Shown piece by piece: positions 26,002-35,895 of a DNA stretch of 64,000 nt. The notes below the pieces were generated by a model. That model ran no database searches, was not told the origin of the DNA, and saw only the letters and a program-made list of their open reading frames with translations. Made by a program: the position numbers and the translations under genes. Numbering within the stretch: the first letter of the stretch is position 1; the number at the start of each line of letters is the position of its first letter. Source of the DNA: F22 sp963678855 (GTDB lineage Bacteria; Bacteroidota; Bacteroidia; Bacteroidales; Bacteroidaceae); NCBI GenBank assembly GCA_963678855.1, contig OY787448.1, forward strand, positions 992,001 to 1,056,000. The letters run 5' to 3'.

Positions 26002-26009
26002 CAAAGGTA
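26002..26009 (-). promoter_or_regulatory. Possible -7 box of nhaA
   Basis: TACCTTTG on the minus strand at 26002-26009 matches TAnnTTTG. No -33 element is clear. The leader would be about 70 bases. Confidence 0.35.
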
Positions 26010-26083
26010 CTAAATTCCTCCATAATTCTTTCCTCTCACTTCAAAAAAAGACAGATAGTCAAGGGCTTTTAAATGAAAAATAC

Positions 26084-26091
26084 TATATTTG
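26084..26091 (+). promoter_or_regulatory. -7 box of the DUF4831 gene
   Basis: TATATTTG at 26084-26091, with a leader of about 110 bases. The -33 region is weak. Confidence 0.45.
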
Positions 26092-26209
26092 CAAAGACGA
26101 GTTAGCAAAATGATTCTTTTTATCTGAGATAGAGCTTTTTGATAAAACGGGAGTCTGTGCACTTGTCTAGACATTTAAACACTTCACTCCAAATCAAGTT
26201 GAATTTAGC

Positions 26210-27340
26210 ATGAAAAAGAGCCTCCGATATACAACGTTTTTGACATTCAGTGCAGTCCTTATGGTTATAAGTGCATTGAGCCAATCATTGTACGCCCAAA
26301 GCAATGTGTCTCCATACGATATTGTAAAAAAGGGAAAGAAATATGGTATATATTATAACTTACCATCTACCAATATTCAAGTAACATTCCACGCTGCAAA
26401 AACGACATACACTCCTGGCGAGCTAAACATCTACGGAGAAAGATACCTACACTTACGTGGTATCAATCCAGAAGCCTCAACTAAATGGAAGCTTGACAAG
26501 GTGACTGCGCAAATCGTCGGGGTAGCCGATACAGCACGCAGCTATTTTATTGAGCTAAAAAGTAAATCAGCTCCTATACAGATGCAAATGGCGAAGAATG
26601 GCTGCATATGGAATATCAACTTTCCACTACAGGAAGAAAAGGAAGAAGAAATGCCAGCTGATCCTAAACCTAATATGGTTTACGATCCTCAAAGCGCTAT
26701 GACACAAGAGATTCTGATGGCAACTTCTAAAATTCGTCGTGCAGAATTAGTGGCTGACGAAATTTTCTCTATACGTGAAAGCCGTAACGAACTGACTAGA
26801 GGACAAGCAGACTATATGCCTACTGAAGGTACTGCTTTGAAACTGATGCTTGAACGATTAGACCAACAAGAAAAAGCATTGACTAGCTTATTTACTGGTA
26901 CGACTACCATTTCAGAAGCTAGCATCACCTATACCATTACTCCTAAGGATGATTTGGAAATGATTGTATGTCGATTCTCATCAAAACTCGGTTTTGTCGA
27001 TTCAGACGATTTATCTGGTGTACCCGTTGTTCTTTCACTTGAGGACCAACATAGTCTTCCAGATGGTATTGCAGATGATAAAGAGAGCGGCAAGCTGCAA
27101 GCCAAGTTATCAAAAGGTAAACCACTGTCTGGTATCGCTTATAATGTACCAGGACAGGGTCTTTGTACTATCAAGGTAATGGACAAGAAGATATTAGAGC
27201 AAGAGTTTCCAATTACTCAATTTGGATCGATTGAGTTCCTAGCTCCTGTACTATTTGAAAAGAGACGTACAATACAAGTACTATTTGCTCCAACAACAGG
27301 AGCACTTCTTAAGATAAACTCAAGCGACAACAAGAAGTAA
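26210..27340 (+). CDS. DUF4831 family exported protein
   Basis: The 376-residue protein has a signal peptide (MKKSLRYTTFLTF, hydrophobic to about 28, ending YAQS). The family signature is YNLPSTNIQVTFHAAKTTYTPGELNIYGERYL, the conserved N-terminal part of the Bacteroidales DUF4831 group. A predicted helical stretch (about 165-230) is followed by beta-rich sequence. The function is unknown. It is likely periplasmic because no lipobox is seen. It is followed by the split-barrel flavin protein gene 52 bases later, possibly in one transcript. Confidence 0.82.
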   Translation: MKKSLRYTTFLTFSAVLMVISALSQSLYAQSNVSPYDIVKKGKKYGIYYNLPSTNIQVTFHAAKTTYTPGELNIYGERYLHLRGINPEASTKWKLDKVTAQIVGVADTARSYFIELKSKSAPIQMQMAKNGCIWNINFPLQEEKEEEMPADPKPNMVYDPQSAMTQEILMATSKIRRAELVADEIFSIRESRNELTRGQADYMPTEGTALKLMLERLDQQEKALTSLFTGTTTISEASITYTITPKDDLEMIVCRFSSKLGFVDSDDLSGVPVVLSLEDQHSLPDGIADDKESGKLQAKLSKGKPLSGIAYNVPGQGLCTIKVMDKKILEQEFPITQFGSIEFLAPVLFEKRRTIQVLFAPTTGALLKINSSDNKK

Positions 27341-27392
27341 GTCTTGAGAAGACAGCCGCACAGATTTATAAACCCTATAAAAAACGAAAACT

Positions 27393-27803
27393 ATGAGTAA
27401 CTTAAAACTTGAAGCTGCAAAGTTGTTGGCTTCGACACGTTCAGTGACAATATCAACAGTAGACGCAGAAGGATATCCAGTACCAGTAGCTATGGTACCA
27501 GTAAAAAGAGATGAGCTGCAAACACTTTATTTCTCATCAATGACTTCTTCTAGCAAAGTCAAGAATATCCAAGCTAACCCCAAAACGGGTGTCAGCTTCT
27601 ACAATGGCTATGACGGTGTTACACTTGTCGGCGAAATGGAAATTGTAACAGATCGCGCTATAAAAAAAGAGGTATTTGACGAAAAATGGATGAGTAAGCA
27701 CTTCCCTAAAGGAGTGGATGATCCAGAATACACAGTGCTTAAGTTCACTGCAAAAAGAGGCGTCGTTGCAATCAATGAAGCATTTGAAAGAATTACTTTC
27801 TAA
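27393..27803 (+). CDS. Pyridoxamine 5'-phosphate oxidase-like split-barrel protein
   Basis: The 136-residue protein has the FMN-binding split beta-barrel fold of the general stress protein 26/PNPOx-like group. It shows TRSVTISTVDAEGYPVPVAMVPV, then TLYFSSMTSSSKVKNIQANPKTGVSFYN, the typical FMN-contact strand pair. These small proteins bind flavin or F420-like cofactors; the substrate is unknown. It ends at a bidirectional terminator. Confidence 0.85.
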   Translation: MSNLKLEAAKLLASTRSVTISTVDAEGYPVPVAMVPVKRDELQTLYFSSMTSSSKVKNIQANPKTGVSFYNGYDGVTLVGEMEIVTDRAIKKEVFDEKWMSKHFPKGVDDPEYTVLKFTAKRGVVAINEAFERITF

Positions 27804-27846
27804 ATTTAATACACACAACTAGAGTTTCATCTCTAGCTGTCATATA

Positions 27847-27882
27847 AAAAGAAGGATGCCCATCACTGGACATCCTTCTTTT
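27847..27882. terminator. Bidirectional terminator
   Basis: AAAAGAAGGATG (27847-27858) pairs perfectly with CATCCTTCTTTT (27871-27882). The A and T arms serve both converging genes. Confidence 0.85.
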
Positions 27883-27901
27883 GTACATTATATATATGTT
27901 A

Positions 27902-28636
27902 TTACTCTTCAATTACTGGAGCCATATTCGTATATACGTTTTGTACGTCGTCATCTTCTTCAAGACGATCTACTAGCTTATCGATAGCAGCACGTTGCTC
28001 TTCGTCAAGTTCTTTCTCATCGTTAGGGATACGAGAGAACTCGGCACTCTTCACTTCGAAACCATTATCTTCTAGGTAGTGTTGCATCTTGCTGAAAGAA
28101 GTAGGCTCAGCATACAAAGTGATATCGCCTTCTTCCTCATCTACATCATACTCTTCTTCTACACCGTAATCGATTAGTTCTAGGATAAGGTCGTCCATAT
28201 CGATACCATCCTTAGGTGCGATAGTAAATACAGCTTTACGAGTAAACATAAAGTCAAGGCTACCACTTGTACCCAAGTTTCCACCATTCTTATTGAATGC
28301 AGCACGTACATTGGCAACAGTACGCGTTGTGTTATCTGTTGCAGTTTCTACAAAGATAGCGATACCATGAGGACCATATCCTTCATAGTTCATTTCCTTA
28401 TAGTCCTTTTGGTCTTTACCCATAGCGTTCTTGATAGCACGCTCGATGTTATCCTTAGGCATGTTCTCGCGCTTTGCATTGGCGATGATAGCACGCAAGT
28501 GTGGATTCATATCAGGATCTGGACCACCAGCTTTTACAGCGATGGCAATTTGCTTACCTACACGAGTAAAAACACGGGCCATATTACCCCAGCGTTTCAT
28601 CTTGGCAGCTTTACGATATTCAAATGCTCTTCCCAT
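27902..28636 (-). CDS. yebC: YebC/PmpR family protein
   Basis: The 244-residue cytosolic protein has the family start MGRAFEYRKAAKMKRWGNMARVF, then AIANAKRENMPKDNIERAI-type helices and YGPHGIAIFVETATDNTTRTVANVR. Members were described as transcriptional regulators and more recently as ribosome-associated factors easing translation of proline-rich stretches. It follows pheT by 86 bases with no promoter that I recognise, so co-transcription is possible. Confidence 0.95.
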   Translation of the reverse strand: MGRAFEYRKAAKMKRWGNMARVFTRVGKQIAIAVKAGGPDPDMNPHLRAIIANAKRENMPKDNIERAIKNAMGKDQKDYKEMNYEGYGPHGIAIFVETATDNTTRTVANVRAAFNKNGGNLGTSGSLDFMFTRKAVFTIAPKDGIDMDDLILELIDYGVEEEYDVDEEEGDITLYAEPTSFSKMQHYLEDNGFEVKSAEFSRIPNDEKELDEEQRAAIDKLVDRLEEDDDVQNVYTNMAPVIEE

Positions 28637-28722
28637 TTTCTTGGATTCTTATTTGAGTTTGATTAATTGTATTTCTGAAGTAGCCCTAGCATCTGTACAG
28701 ACATTAAGACTACTATGATTTA

Positions 28723-31191
28723 TTATCTCAATTCAGCGTTTAGCTGTTTTGTCAAGTTTTGAATGATCTTGTTCATTACCTTATCGATAGCCTTATCATT
28801 CAATGTCTTCGTTTCGTCAAGAAGCGTGAAGTTCACAGCGTAAGACTTCTTTCCTTCTGGTAGGTTCTTACCTTCGTACACATCAAATAGTGTAACAGCC
28901 TTCAACAATTTCTTCTCGCTTTGAAGTGCAATACGTTCTACTTCTGCAAATGGAACTGATGCATCAAGCAACAAGGCCAAGTCACGCTTCACAACTGGGA
29001 ACTTACTTACTTCTGTAGAGCTTACCGTATGGTTGCGGATTTGCTTCATCAACTCAGTCCAGTTGATATCTGCATAGAATACAGTTTGTTCGATATCAAA
29101 TTGGTCAGCAACTGCTGTTTTCACGATACCCAGTGTAGCCAATGTCTTTTCACCACGAGTCTTGATTTCAAGAGCTGCATCAAACAAATCATTGCTGAAT
29201 TGCTCACCAATCACCATTTGCCCCTTAGCCAAACCAACACGACGGAAGATATTGAATACCTCAGCTTTCACTTCGAAGAATGTATTTGCTTCATCAGCGT
29301 GAGCCCATGAACCAGCCACACGGTTACCTGTAGACCAGATAGCCAAGTGATTATCTTCTGAGTATCCGCTTAGGATAGCCTCATCATTTTCGTGCTTATC
29401 TTTATTGAAATAGTAGCAGTTACCTACCTCAAACAAACGTAGGTTTTGCTCACGACGCTTGATATTGTATGAGATACTTTGTAGACCACCAAACAACATT
29501 GTTTGACGCATAGCGTTCAAGTCTTGGCTCAATGGGTTAATAAGCATCACACAGTTTTCACGTGGGAATGTTTCCAATGCATCGTAGAATGCAGCACGTG
29601 TCAATGAGTTGTTCATAATTTCTTGATAACCAGCACCAACTAGTTGCTCGCTCACCAAGTTTTGTAGTTTGTGGCTACGATCCACTGGAGTCTTAGTAGT
29701 CAATACAGACTTCAATGTTGTAGGCATCTCTACATTATTATATCCGTATACACGTAGGATGTCTTCGATAACATCAACGTCACGTTGTACATCTACACGA
29801 TAAGGAGGTACGTCAAGTACAAGACCCTCTGCCGTTTCTTCTACGATAATCATCTCAAGAGATGTACAGATAGACTTCACTGTTTCTACAGGAATGTCCT
29901 TACCAATCAAACTGTTTACTTTACTATACGCCAACTCTACACGGAAGTAAGGGAAGTCTTGATCTAGCTTATCAATGATTTGGCTTGAGACTTCACCACC
30001 TGCCATTTCTTGAATCAACAAAGCAGCACGCTTTAAGCAATAGATTGTGTTCAATGGATCGATACCACGTTCAAAACGGAAAGAAGAATCTGTATTCAAA
30101 CCGTGACGGCGAGCACTCTTACGTACCCATGTTGGGTGGAAGTAAGCACTTTCTAGTACGATATCTGTGGTATCATCCTTAGCACCACTTGCTAGCCCCC
30201 CAAATACACCAGCGATACACATTGGCTCTTGATCGTTACAGATCATCAAGTCGCGGCCATCAAGCTTACGCTCTACTTCGTCTAGTGTTACAAATGGAGT
30301 ATCTTTTGCCAAAGTCTTCACGCGAATAGTTCCACTAGAGATTTCCTTCGCGTCGAAACAGTGCATAGGTTGACCATATGCATGGCAAATATAGTTTGTC
30401 ACATCCACCACATTATTAATAGGACGGATGCCGATAATATTCAATTTATCTTGAAGCCACTTTGGAGATGGACCTACTTGTACCCCCTTCATGCTTACTG
30501 CAGCATAACGTGGACAAGCTTCAGTATTTTCTACCTCAACCTCGAATTTCAGATCTTCGTTAGCTACCTTGAATGCATCTACGCTTGGACGAGAGATACT
30601 CGCTTCGTGACCGTTTTGTACAAGATATGCATAGAAGTCACGTGCTACACCATAGTGAGAACATGCGTCTGCGTGGTTAGGAGTGATATCTACTTCAATC
30701 AAATAGTCAGATGTAACCCCATAATATTCAGCAGCCTTCATACCGACTTTGGTATCAGCAGGAAGGTTGATGATACCTTCGTGAGATGTACCTACGCCGA
30801 TTTCATCTTCAGCACAGATCATACCCAAAGAGACTTCACCACGAATCTTACCCTTCTTGATCTTAAACTCATCATCGCCATCGTACAATACAGTTCCCAC
30901 TGTAGCTACCACAACTTTTTGTCCTGCTGCTACATTTGGTGCACCACATACGATTTGTACTGGTTCTTCACCACCAAGGTCGACTGTTGTGATATGTAAG
31001 TGATCAGAATTTGGATGTTCTACGCAAGTAAGTACATGTCCTACCACTAGGCCTTCTAGACCGCCTTTGATTGACTGTACTTCCTCTACACCACCTGTTT
31101 CCAGTCCGATAGAGGTCAAAGCATCAGCCACCTCTTGTGCTGAAAGGGTCGTAGGTACGTACTCTTTCAGCCAATTGTATGAGATATTCAT
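28723..31191 (-). CDS. pheT: Phenylalanine--tRNA ligase beta subunit
   Basis: The 822-residue beta chain charges tRNA-Phe together with PheS (not in this window). The order is the N-terminal tRNA-binding EMAP-type domain (about 40-150, VGHVLTCVEHPNSDHLHITTVDLG), the B3/B4 editing domain (around 215-390), B5 (about 410-480), the catalytic-like core and the C-terminal anticodon-binding FDX-ACB domain (SKFPVVKRDLALLLDASVPF). The length is normal. It is divergent from pyrB. Confidence 0.97.
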   Translation of the reverse strand: MNISYNWLKEYVPTTLSAQEVADALTSIGLETGGVEEVQSIKGGLEGLVVGHVLTCVEHPNSDHLHITTVDLGGEEPVQIVCGAPNVAAGQKVVVATVGTVLYDGDDEFKIKKGKIRGEVSLGMICAEDEIGVGTSHEGIINLPADTKVGMKAAEYYGVTSDYLIEVDITPNHADACSHYGVARDFYAYLVQNGHEASISRPSVDAFKVANEDLKFEVEVENTEACPRYAAVSMKGVQVGPSPKWLQDKLNIIGIRPINNVVDVTNYICHAYGQPMHCFDAKEISSGTIRVKTLAKDTPFVTLDEVERKLDGRDLMICNDQEPMCIAGVFGGLASGAKDDTTDIVLESAYFHPTWVRKSARRHGLNTDSSFRFERGIDPLNTIYCLKRAALLIQEMAGGEVSSQIIDKLDQDFPYFRVELAYSKVNSLIGKDIPVETVKSICTSLEMIIVEETAEGLVLDVPPYRVDVQRDVDVIEDILRVYGYNNVEMPTTLKSVLTTKTPVDRSHKLQNLVSEQLVGAGYQEIMNNSLTRAAFYDALETFPRENCVMLINPLSQDLNAMRQTMLFGGLQSISYNIKRREQNLRLFEVGNCYYFNKDKHENDEAILSGYSEDNHLAIWSTGNRVAGSWAHADEANTFFEVKAEVFNIFRRVGLAKGQMVIGEQFSNDLFDAALEIKTRGEKTLATLGIVKTAVADQFDIEQTVFYADINWTELMKQIRNHTVSSTEVSKFPVVKRDLALLLDASVPFAEVERIALQSEKKLLKAVTLFDVYEGKNLPEGKKSYAVNFTLLDETKTLNDKAIDKVMNKIIQNLTKQLNAELR

Positions 31192-31257
31192 CTAATATAT
31201 AGCTTTTAATGATTATTGCTTGAATTAGGTGTACCCTACGTACGGATACACAGAGCG

Positions 31258-31265
31258 CAAATTTA
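31258..31265 (-). promoter_or_regulatory. -7 box of pheT
   Basis: TAAATTTG on the minus strand. No matching TTTG at 19-21 bases. The leader would be about 60 bases. Confidence 0.45.
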
Positions 31266-31310
31266 CAAAGATTTTTGGACACACAGGGTAGCAAAGAGCA
31301 AAAAAAACGC

Positions 31311-31318
31311 TATATTTG
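31311..31318 (+). promoter_or_regulatory. -7 box of pyrBI
   Basis: TATATTTG at 31311-31318, about 60 bases before pyrB. It is divergent from the pheT box; the two lie 45 bases apart. Confidence 0.5.
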
Positions 31319-31380
31319 CATGGTTTCACGACTGAACCACTCGATATAACCACAATATCCTTATATAAACATTCAATTCT

Positions 31381-32322
31381 ATGAGTTTAGTCAATATTTC
31401 AGAGCTCAGCGAATCCAAAATTCGTTATTTATTAGAGCTAGCACAATTTTTTGAAAAGCATCCCAATCTACACATTCTTGAAGACCGTGTGGTTGCGACG
31501 CTTTTTTTTGAGCCCTCTACTCGCACCCGCCTCAGCTTCGAAACAGCCGCCAATAGACTTGGTGCACGCGTTATCGGTTTCAGCGACCCGAGTGTAACGA
31601 GTAGCAGTAAGGGAGAAAGTTTGAAAGATACGATTATGATGGTTGCCAATTATGCCGACATCATTGTGATGCGCCACCATCTAGAAGGAGCTGCCCGTTA
31701 TGCCGCAGAAGTATCTCCTGTTCCTATCGTCAATGCCGGAGACGGTGCCAATCAGCACCCGACCCAAACCATGCTTGACCTCTATACTATCTATCAAACA
31801 CAAGGACGTCTTACAGACCTCAATATCTATATGGTCGGCGACTTGAAGTACGGACGCACTGTGCACTCCCTACTTATGGCGATGCGCCATTTCAACCCAA
31901 CATTCCACTTTATTGCACCAGATGAGCTTCGCATGCCACAAGAGTATAAAGACTACTGCAAAGAGCATGATATCAAGTATGTAGAGCATACTGACTTTGC
32001 ACCTGAGACTATTGCCGATGCAGACATTATCTATATGACTCGTGTACAACGCGAACGCTTTACTGATTTAATGGAGTACGAACGCGTGAAGAATATGTAT
32101 ATCTTGCGTGCAGATATGCTTAATCAATGTCGAGAAAACATGAAAGTGCTTCACCCACTTCCTCGTGTAAATGAAATTACAACGGATGTGGATGACACAA
32201 AACATGCTTACTATTTCCAACAAGCCAAGAACGGCCTGTTTGCTCGCCAAGCCATTTTGTGCGACACACTAGGCATAGGGCTTGATAGTGAGGAACTCAA
32301 ACCATACATTGAAAAAGACTAG
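31381..32322 (+). CDS. pyrB: Aspartate carbamoyltransferase, catalytic subunit
   Basis: The 313-residue enzyme condenses carbamoyl phosphate and aspartate, the committed step of pyrimidine synthesis. The carbamoyl-phosphate loop is FEPSTRTRLSFETA (about residues 42-55), followed by SSSKGES and the HPTQTMLDLYTI motif. Aspartate-loop residues lie in TRVQRERF and HPLPRVNEI. pyrI follows after 4 bases, so the enzyme is the regulated dodecamer class. Confidence 0.97.
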   Translation: MSLVNISELSESKIRYLLELAQFFEKHPNLHILEDRVVATLFFEPSTRTRLSFETAANRLGARVIGFSDPSVTSSSKGESLKDTIMMVANYADIIVMRHHLEGAARYAAEVSPVPIVNAGDGANQHPTQTMLDLYTIYQTQGRLTDLNIYMVGDLKYGRTVHSLLMAMRHFNPTFHFIAPDELRMPQEYKDYCKEHDIKYVEHTDFAPETIADADIIYMTRVQRERFTDLMEYERVKNMYILRADMLNQCRENMKVLHPLPRVNEITTDVDDTKHAYYFQQAKNGLFARQAILCDTLGIGLDSEELKPYIEKD

Positions 32323-32326
32323 TATC

Positions 32327-32797
32327 ATGAATTATCGAGTAAATAAAAATAATGCGCTACAAGTAGCCGCACTGAAAGACGGGACAGTAATCGACCAAAT
32401 CGCTAGTGACAAGCTGTTCAGTGTAGTAGCGATTTTGGGTCTTGAACAGGAGACAAACAAAGTAACAATCGGAAACAACTTGCTCAGTAAGAAGTTGGGC
32501 AAGAAAGGGATCATAAAAATCACAGATCGTTTCTTTGATGATGATGAAATAAACCAAATTGCGCTAGTAGCCCCAGATAGTCGCCTCAACGTGATTCGTG
32601 ATTACGAAGTCGTAGAAAAACGTCAGGTAAAACTTCCAGACGATTTTCAAGGTATCTGCCGTTGTGCCAATCCGAAATGCATCACAAATAATGAGCCTAT
32701 GCTCACTCGTTTTCATGTGATAGGAGAAGAACGCCAACTGCTAAAATGTCACTACTGTGAAAAGCAAATGAAGCGCGATGAAGTCACTTTATTGTAG
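32327..32797 (+). CDS. pyrI: Aspartate carbamoyltransferase, regulatory subunit
   Basis: The 156-residue chain binds nucleotide effectors and links catalytic trimers. The allosteric domain begins NALQVAALKDGTVIDQI. The zinc domain has four cysteines, CANPKC (C-x4-C) and CHYC (CxxC). The start MNYRVNK was preferred because the longer frame from 32282 overlaps pyrB by 41 bases and adds no conserved residues. Confidence 0.96.
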   Translation: MNYRVNKNNALQVAALKDGTVIDQIASDKLFSVVAILGLEQETNKVTIGNNLLSKKLGKKGIIKITDRFFDDDEINQIALVAPDSRLNVIRDYEVVEKRQVKLPDDFQGICRCANPKCITNNEPMLTRFHVIGEERQLLKCHYCEKQMKRDEVTLL

Positions 32798-32901
32798 ACA
32801 GATGTGCAAAATATGTTTTTTTACATAACTAAAGATAAACTTCAACTATTATGACATTCTCTTGGCATACTAGTTGTATATAAAGAGTCTCCACAAAAAG
32901 G

Positions 32902-32916
32902 CAAGCTAGTAGCTTG
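32902..32916. promoter_or_regulatory. Palindrome overlapping the eno -33 box
   Basis: CAAGCTA-G-TAGCTTG is a perfect 15-bp odd palindrome whose right arm contains the TTG of the eno promoter, a plausible repressor site. Confidence 0.45.
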
Positions 32917-32944
32917 TGCAGGTCAAAAAAATTGATTACTTTTG
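32914..32944 (+). promoter_or_regulatory. Promoter of eno
   Basis: TTG (32914-32916), 20 bases, TACTTTTG (32937-32944). The leader would be about 50 bases. Confidence 0.6.
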
Positions 32945-33002
32945 GCGTGGAATTTTCAAACTAGAAATATCATTCTTATTTACATAAATAAAAATAGAAA
33001 TT

Positions 33003-34295
<1,293 letters not shown>

Positions 34296-34322
34296 TCTAT
34301 AATAGATCAACAAACTAATTAT

Positions 34323-34358
34323 AATGCGCCTTTTGGATTTCCAAAAGGCGCATTTTTT
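34323..34358 (+). terminator. Terminator of eno
   Basis: AATGCGCCTTTTGG (34323-34336) pairs perfectly with 34341-34354 across a 4-base loop, followed by T residues. Confidence 0.88.
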
Positions 34359-34580
34359 ATACCCAAACTTCTGGCCTTAAATGTCCATATCTAAGTCTTT
34401 ATTGCCACGACTATATTTTATAAAGATAAACTTTAGTCAATGATTTATATCCTTAGCGCGTGTCATTTCAAACGTTTGTTTTATACTAAATAAGGTTTAT
34501 ATCAGTGTTCACTTTATTCAGTATAATGACTATCTCTGGGAATTTAGTCAACTTTTAAACGTTCGTTACGCAAACTTTAT
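34359..34580. other. Non-coding stretch between eno and the C45 gene
   Basis: AT-rich sequence without a convincing open frame. It holds a TTTAGTCAA word twice (about 34434 and 34544) and a CAAACGTTTG palindrome near 34470. I see no RNA gene in it. Confidence 0.4.
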
Positions 34581-34588
34581 TATCTTTG
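34581..34588 (+). promoter_or_regulatory. -7 box of the C45 hydrolase gene
   Basis: TATCTTTG at 34581-34588 matches TAnnTTTG; the leader would be about 20 bases. Confidence 0.5.
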
Positions 34589-34613
34589 TCCGAAACAATA
34601 CATATAGACAATC

Positions 34614-35861
34614 ATGAAATATTCTCCTCTATCTCTTCTTTTTTTGTGCTTATTGATAGCACATACCAGTGTAAACACTAACACGAAAGCCTGTACCACA
34701 GCTATCGTATCTGGACGCTACACAGCAGATGGACGCCCACTCCTTTGGAAAGTACGCGACACAAGCACATATGACAATAAGATGGTTTACCTTCAAGATG
34801 GACGTTATGCATTCATAGGTCTAACCAACACAAAAGACAGCCTTGGACAACAAATCTGGGCTGGAAGCAATGAAGTTGGCTTTGCTATTATGAATAGCGC
34901 TAGTTTCAATGTCAATCTAGAAAAGAAAATCGACAAAAAAGACCAAGAAGGGTATTTTATGCATAGAGCATTAGCCAACTGTAAAACACTCAAAGACTTT
35001 GAGAAAATGCTTCGCAAAGAGCCACGTCCAATGGGATTGGCAGCTCATTTTGGAGTTATTGACGGAGAGGGAGGGGCAGCTTTCTATGAAGTAAATAATG
35101 AAACGTTCGCTAAAGTAGATGCCAATGATCCATTGCTTGCACCCAACGGATATATTCTACGCACAAATTTTTCTTTCACTGGCAAAAAAGATATTGGATA
35201 TGGCTTTATTCGTTTTCAAACGGCTCAAGACTTGTTCATGCAAGGCGATGCAATGCATCAGCTAACTCCCCAAACCTTCATGCAAAGATTTGGACGTAGT
35301 CTGAGTCATGCAATCCTTAAAAAGGACTACTACAAGGAATATAATCAAGTTCCAGCTAGGAGTGAATCCTTTATAAACACAGGCGATTTTATCTGTAGGT
35401 ACGAGACCGCTTCTCAAGTACTGGTACAAGGCGTAACAAAAAAAATGGAAGCCGACATGAGCATAGTCTGGACTCAAGTCGGCTTTCCACAAACCTGTGT
35501 AACCATTCCTCTGTGGGTAAGAGGAGGGAAACAACTACCTAAAATTGTTACAGCTGAATATAAGAAAGATACTAAATATCACAGCTTCGTCGCACTCAAT
35601 AATTGGGCTTACCAATGGAAGAGAAAGATATATCCAATTGAAAGAAGTGCTGGTTATAAATATATGTGTATCTCTCGCCTAGTCAATCAAGAAAAAACAG
35701 GCTATCTTCAGCGTATTGAAAAATTTGAAAATCAACTGTTTAAATCAGCTTATGCACATAAGACTAAATGGGAAAAAGAAAATCCAAGTGCCCAAGAAAT
35801 CTATACTTACAACAGTGAACTGGATAAGATTATAACAGATTTCTACATGTCACAACAGTAG
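34614..35861 (+). CDS. Secreted C45-family Ntn hydrolase (acyltransferase-like)
   Basis: The 415-residue protein has a hydrophobic signal peptide (residues 1-18) and then KACTTAIVSGRYTADGRPLLWKVRD, the start of the C45/isopenicillin-N acyltransferase-like Ntn hydrolase fold. Cys27 would be the N-terminal nucleophile of the mature enzyme. Conserved downstream segments are AGSNEVGFAIMNSASFN, AAHFGVIDGEGGAAFYEV and NGYILRTNFSF. Such enzymes cleave linear or cyclic amides; the natural substrate is unknown and bile-salt hydrolase activity should not be assumed. It converges on the PUL with a 34-base gap. Confidence 0.8.
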   Translation: MKYSPLSLLFLCLLIAHTSVNTNTKACTTAIVSGRYTADGRPLLWKVRDTSTYDNKMVYLQDGRYAFIGLTNTKDSLGQQIWAGSNEVGFAIMNSASFNVNLEKKIDKKDQEGYFMHRALANCKTLKDFEKMLRKEPRPMGLAAHFGVIDGEGGAAFYEVNNETFAKVDANDPLLAPNGYILRTNFSFTGKKDIGYGFIRFQTAQDLFMQGDAMHQLTPQTFMQRFGRSLSHAILKKDYYKEYNQVPARSESFINTGDFICRYETASQVLVQGVTKKMEADMSIVWTQVGFPQTCVTIPLWVRGGKQLPKIVTAEYKKDTKYHSFVALNNWAYQWKRKIYPIERSAGYKYMCISRLVNQEKTGYLQRIEKFENQLFKSAYAHKTKWEKENPSAQEIYTYNSELDKIITDFYMSQQ

Positions 35862-35895
35862 CCGTCCACGTGCCAAGATGTTTTAGCTTAAAAAA

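Noticed and set aside
30361..30999. 212-residue open frame opposite pheT
   Set aside because: Lies fully antisense to a conserved gene, shows no domain, and has odd Cys/Tyr/Ile-rich composition typical of shadow frames.
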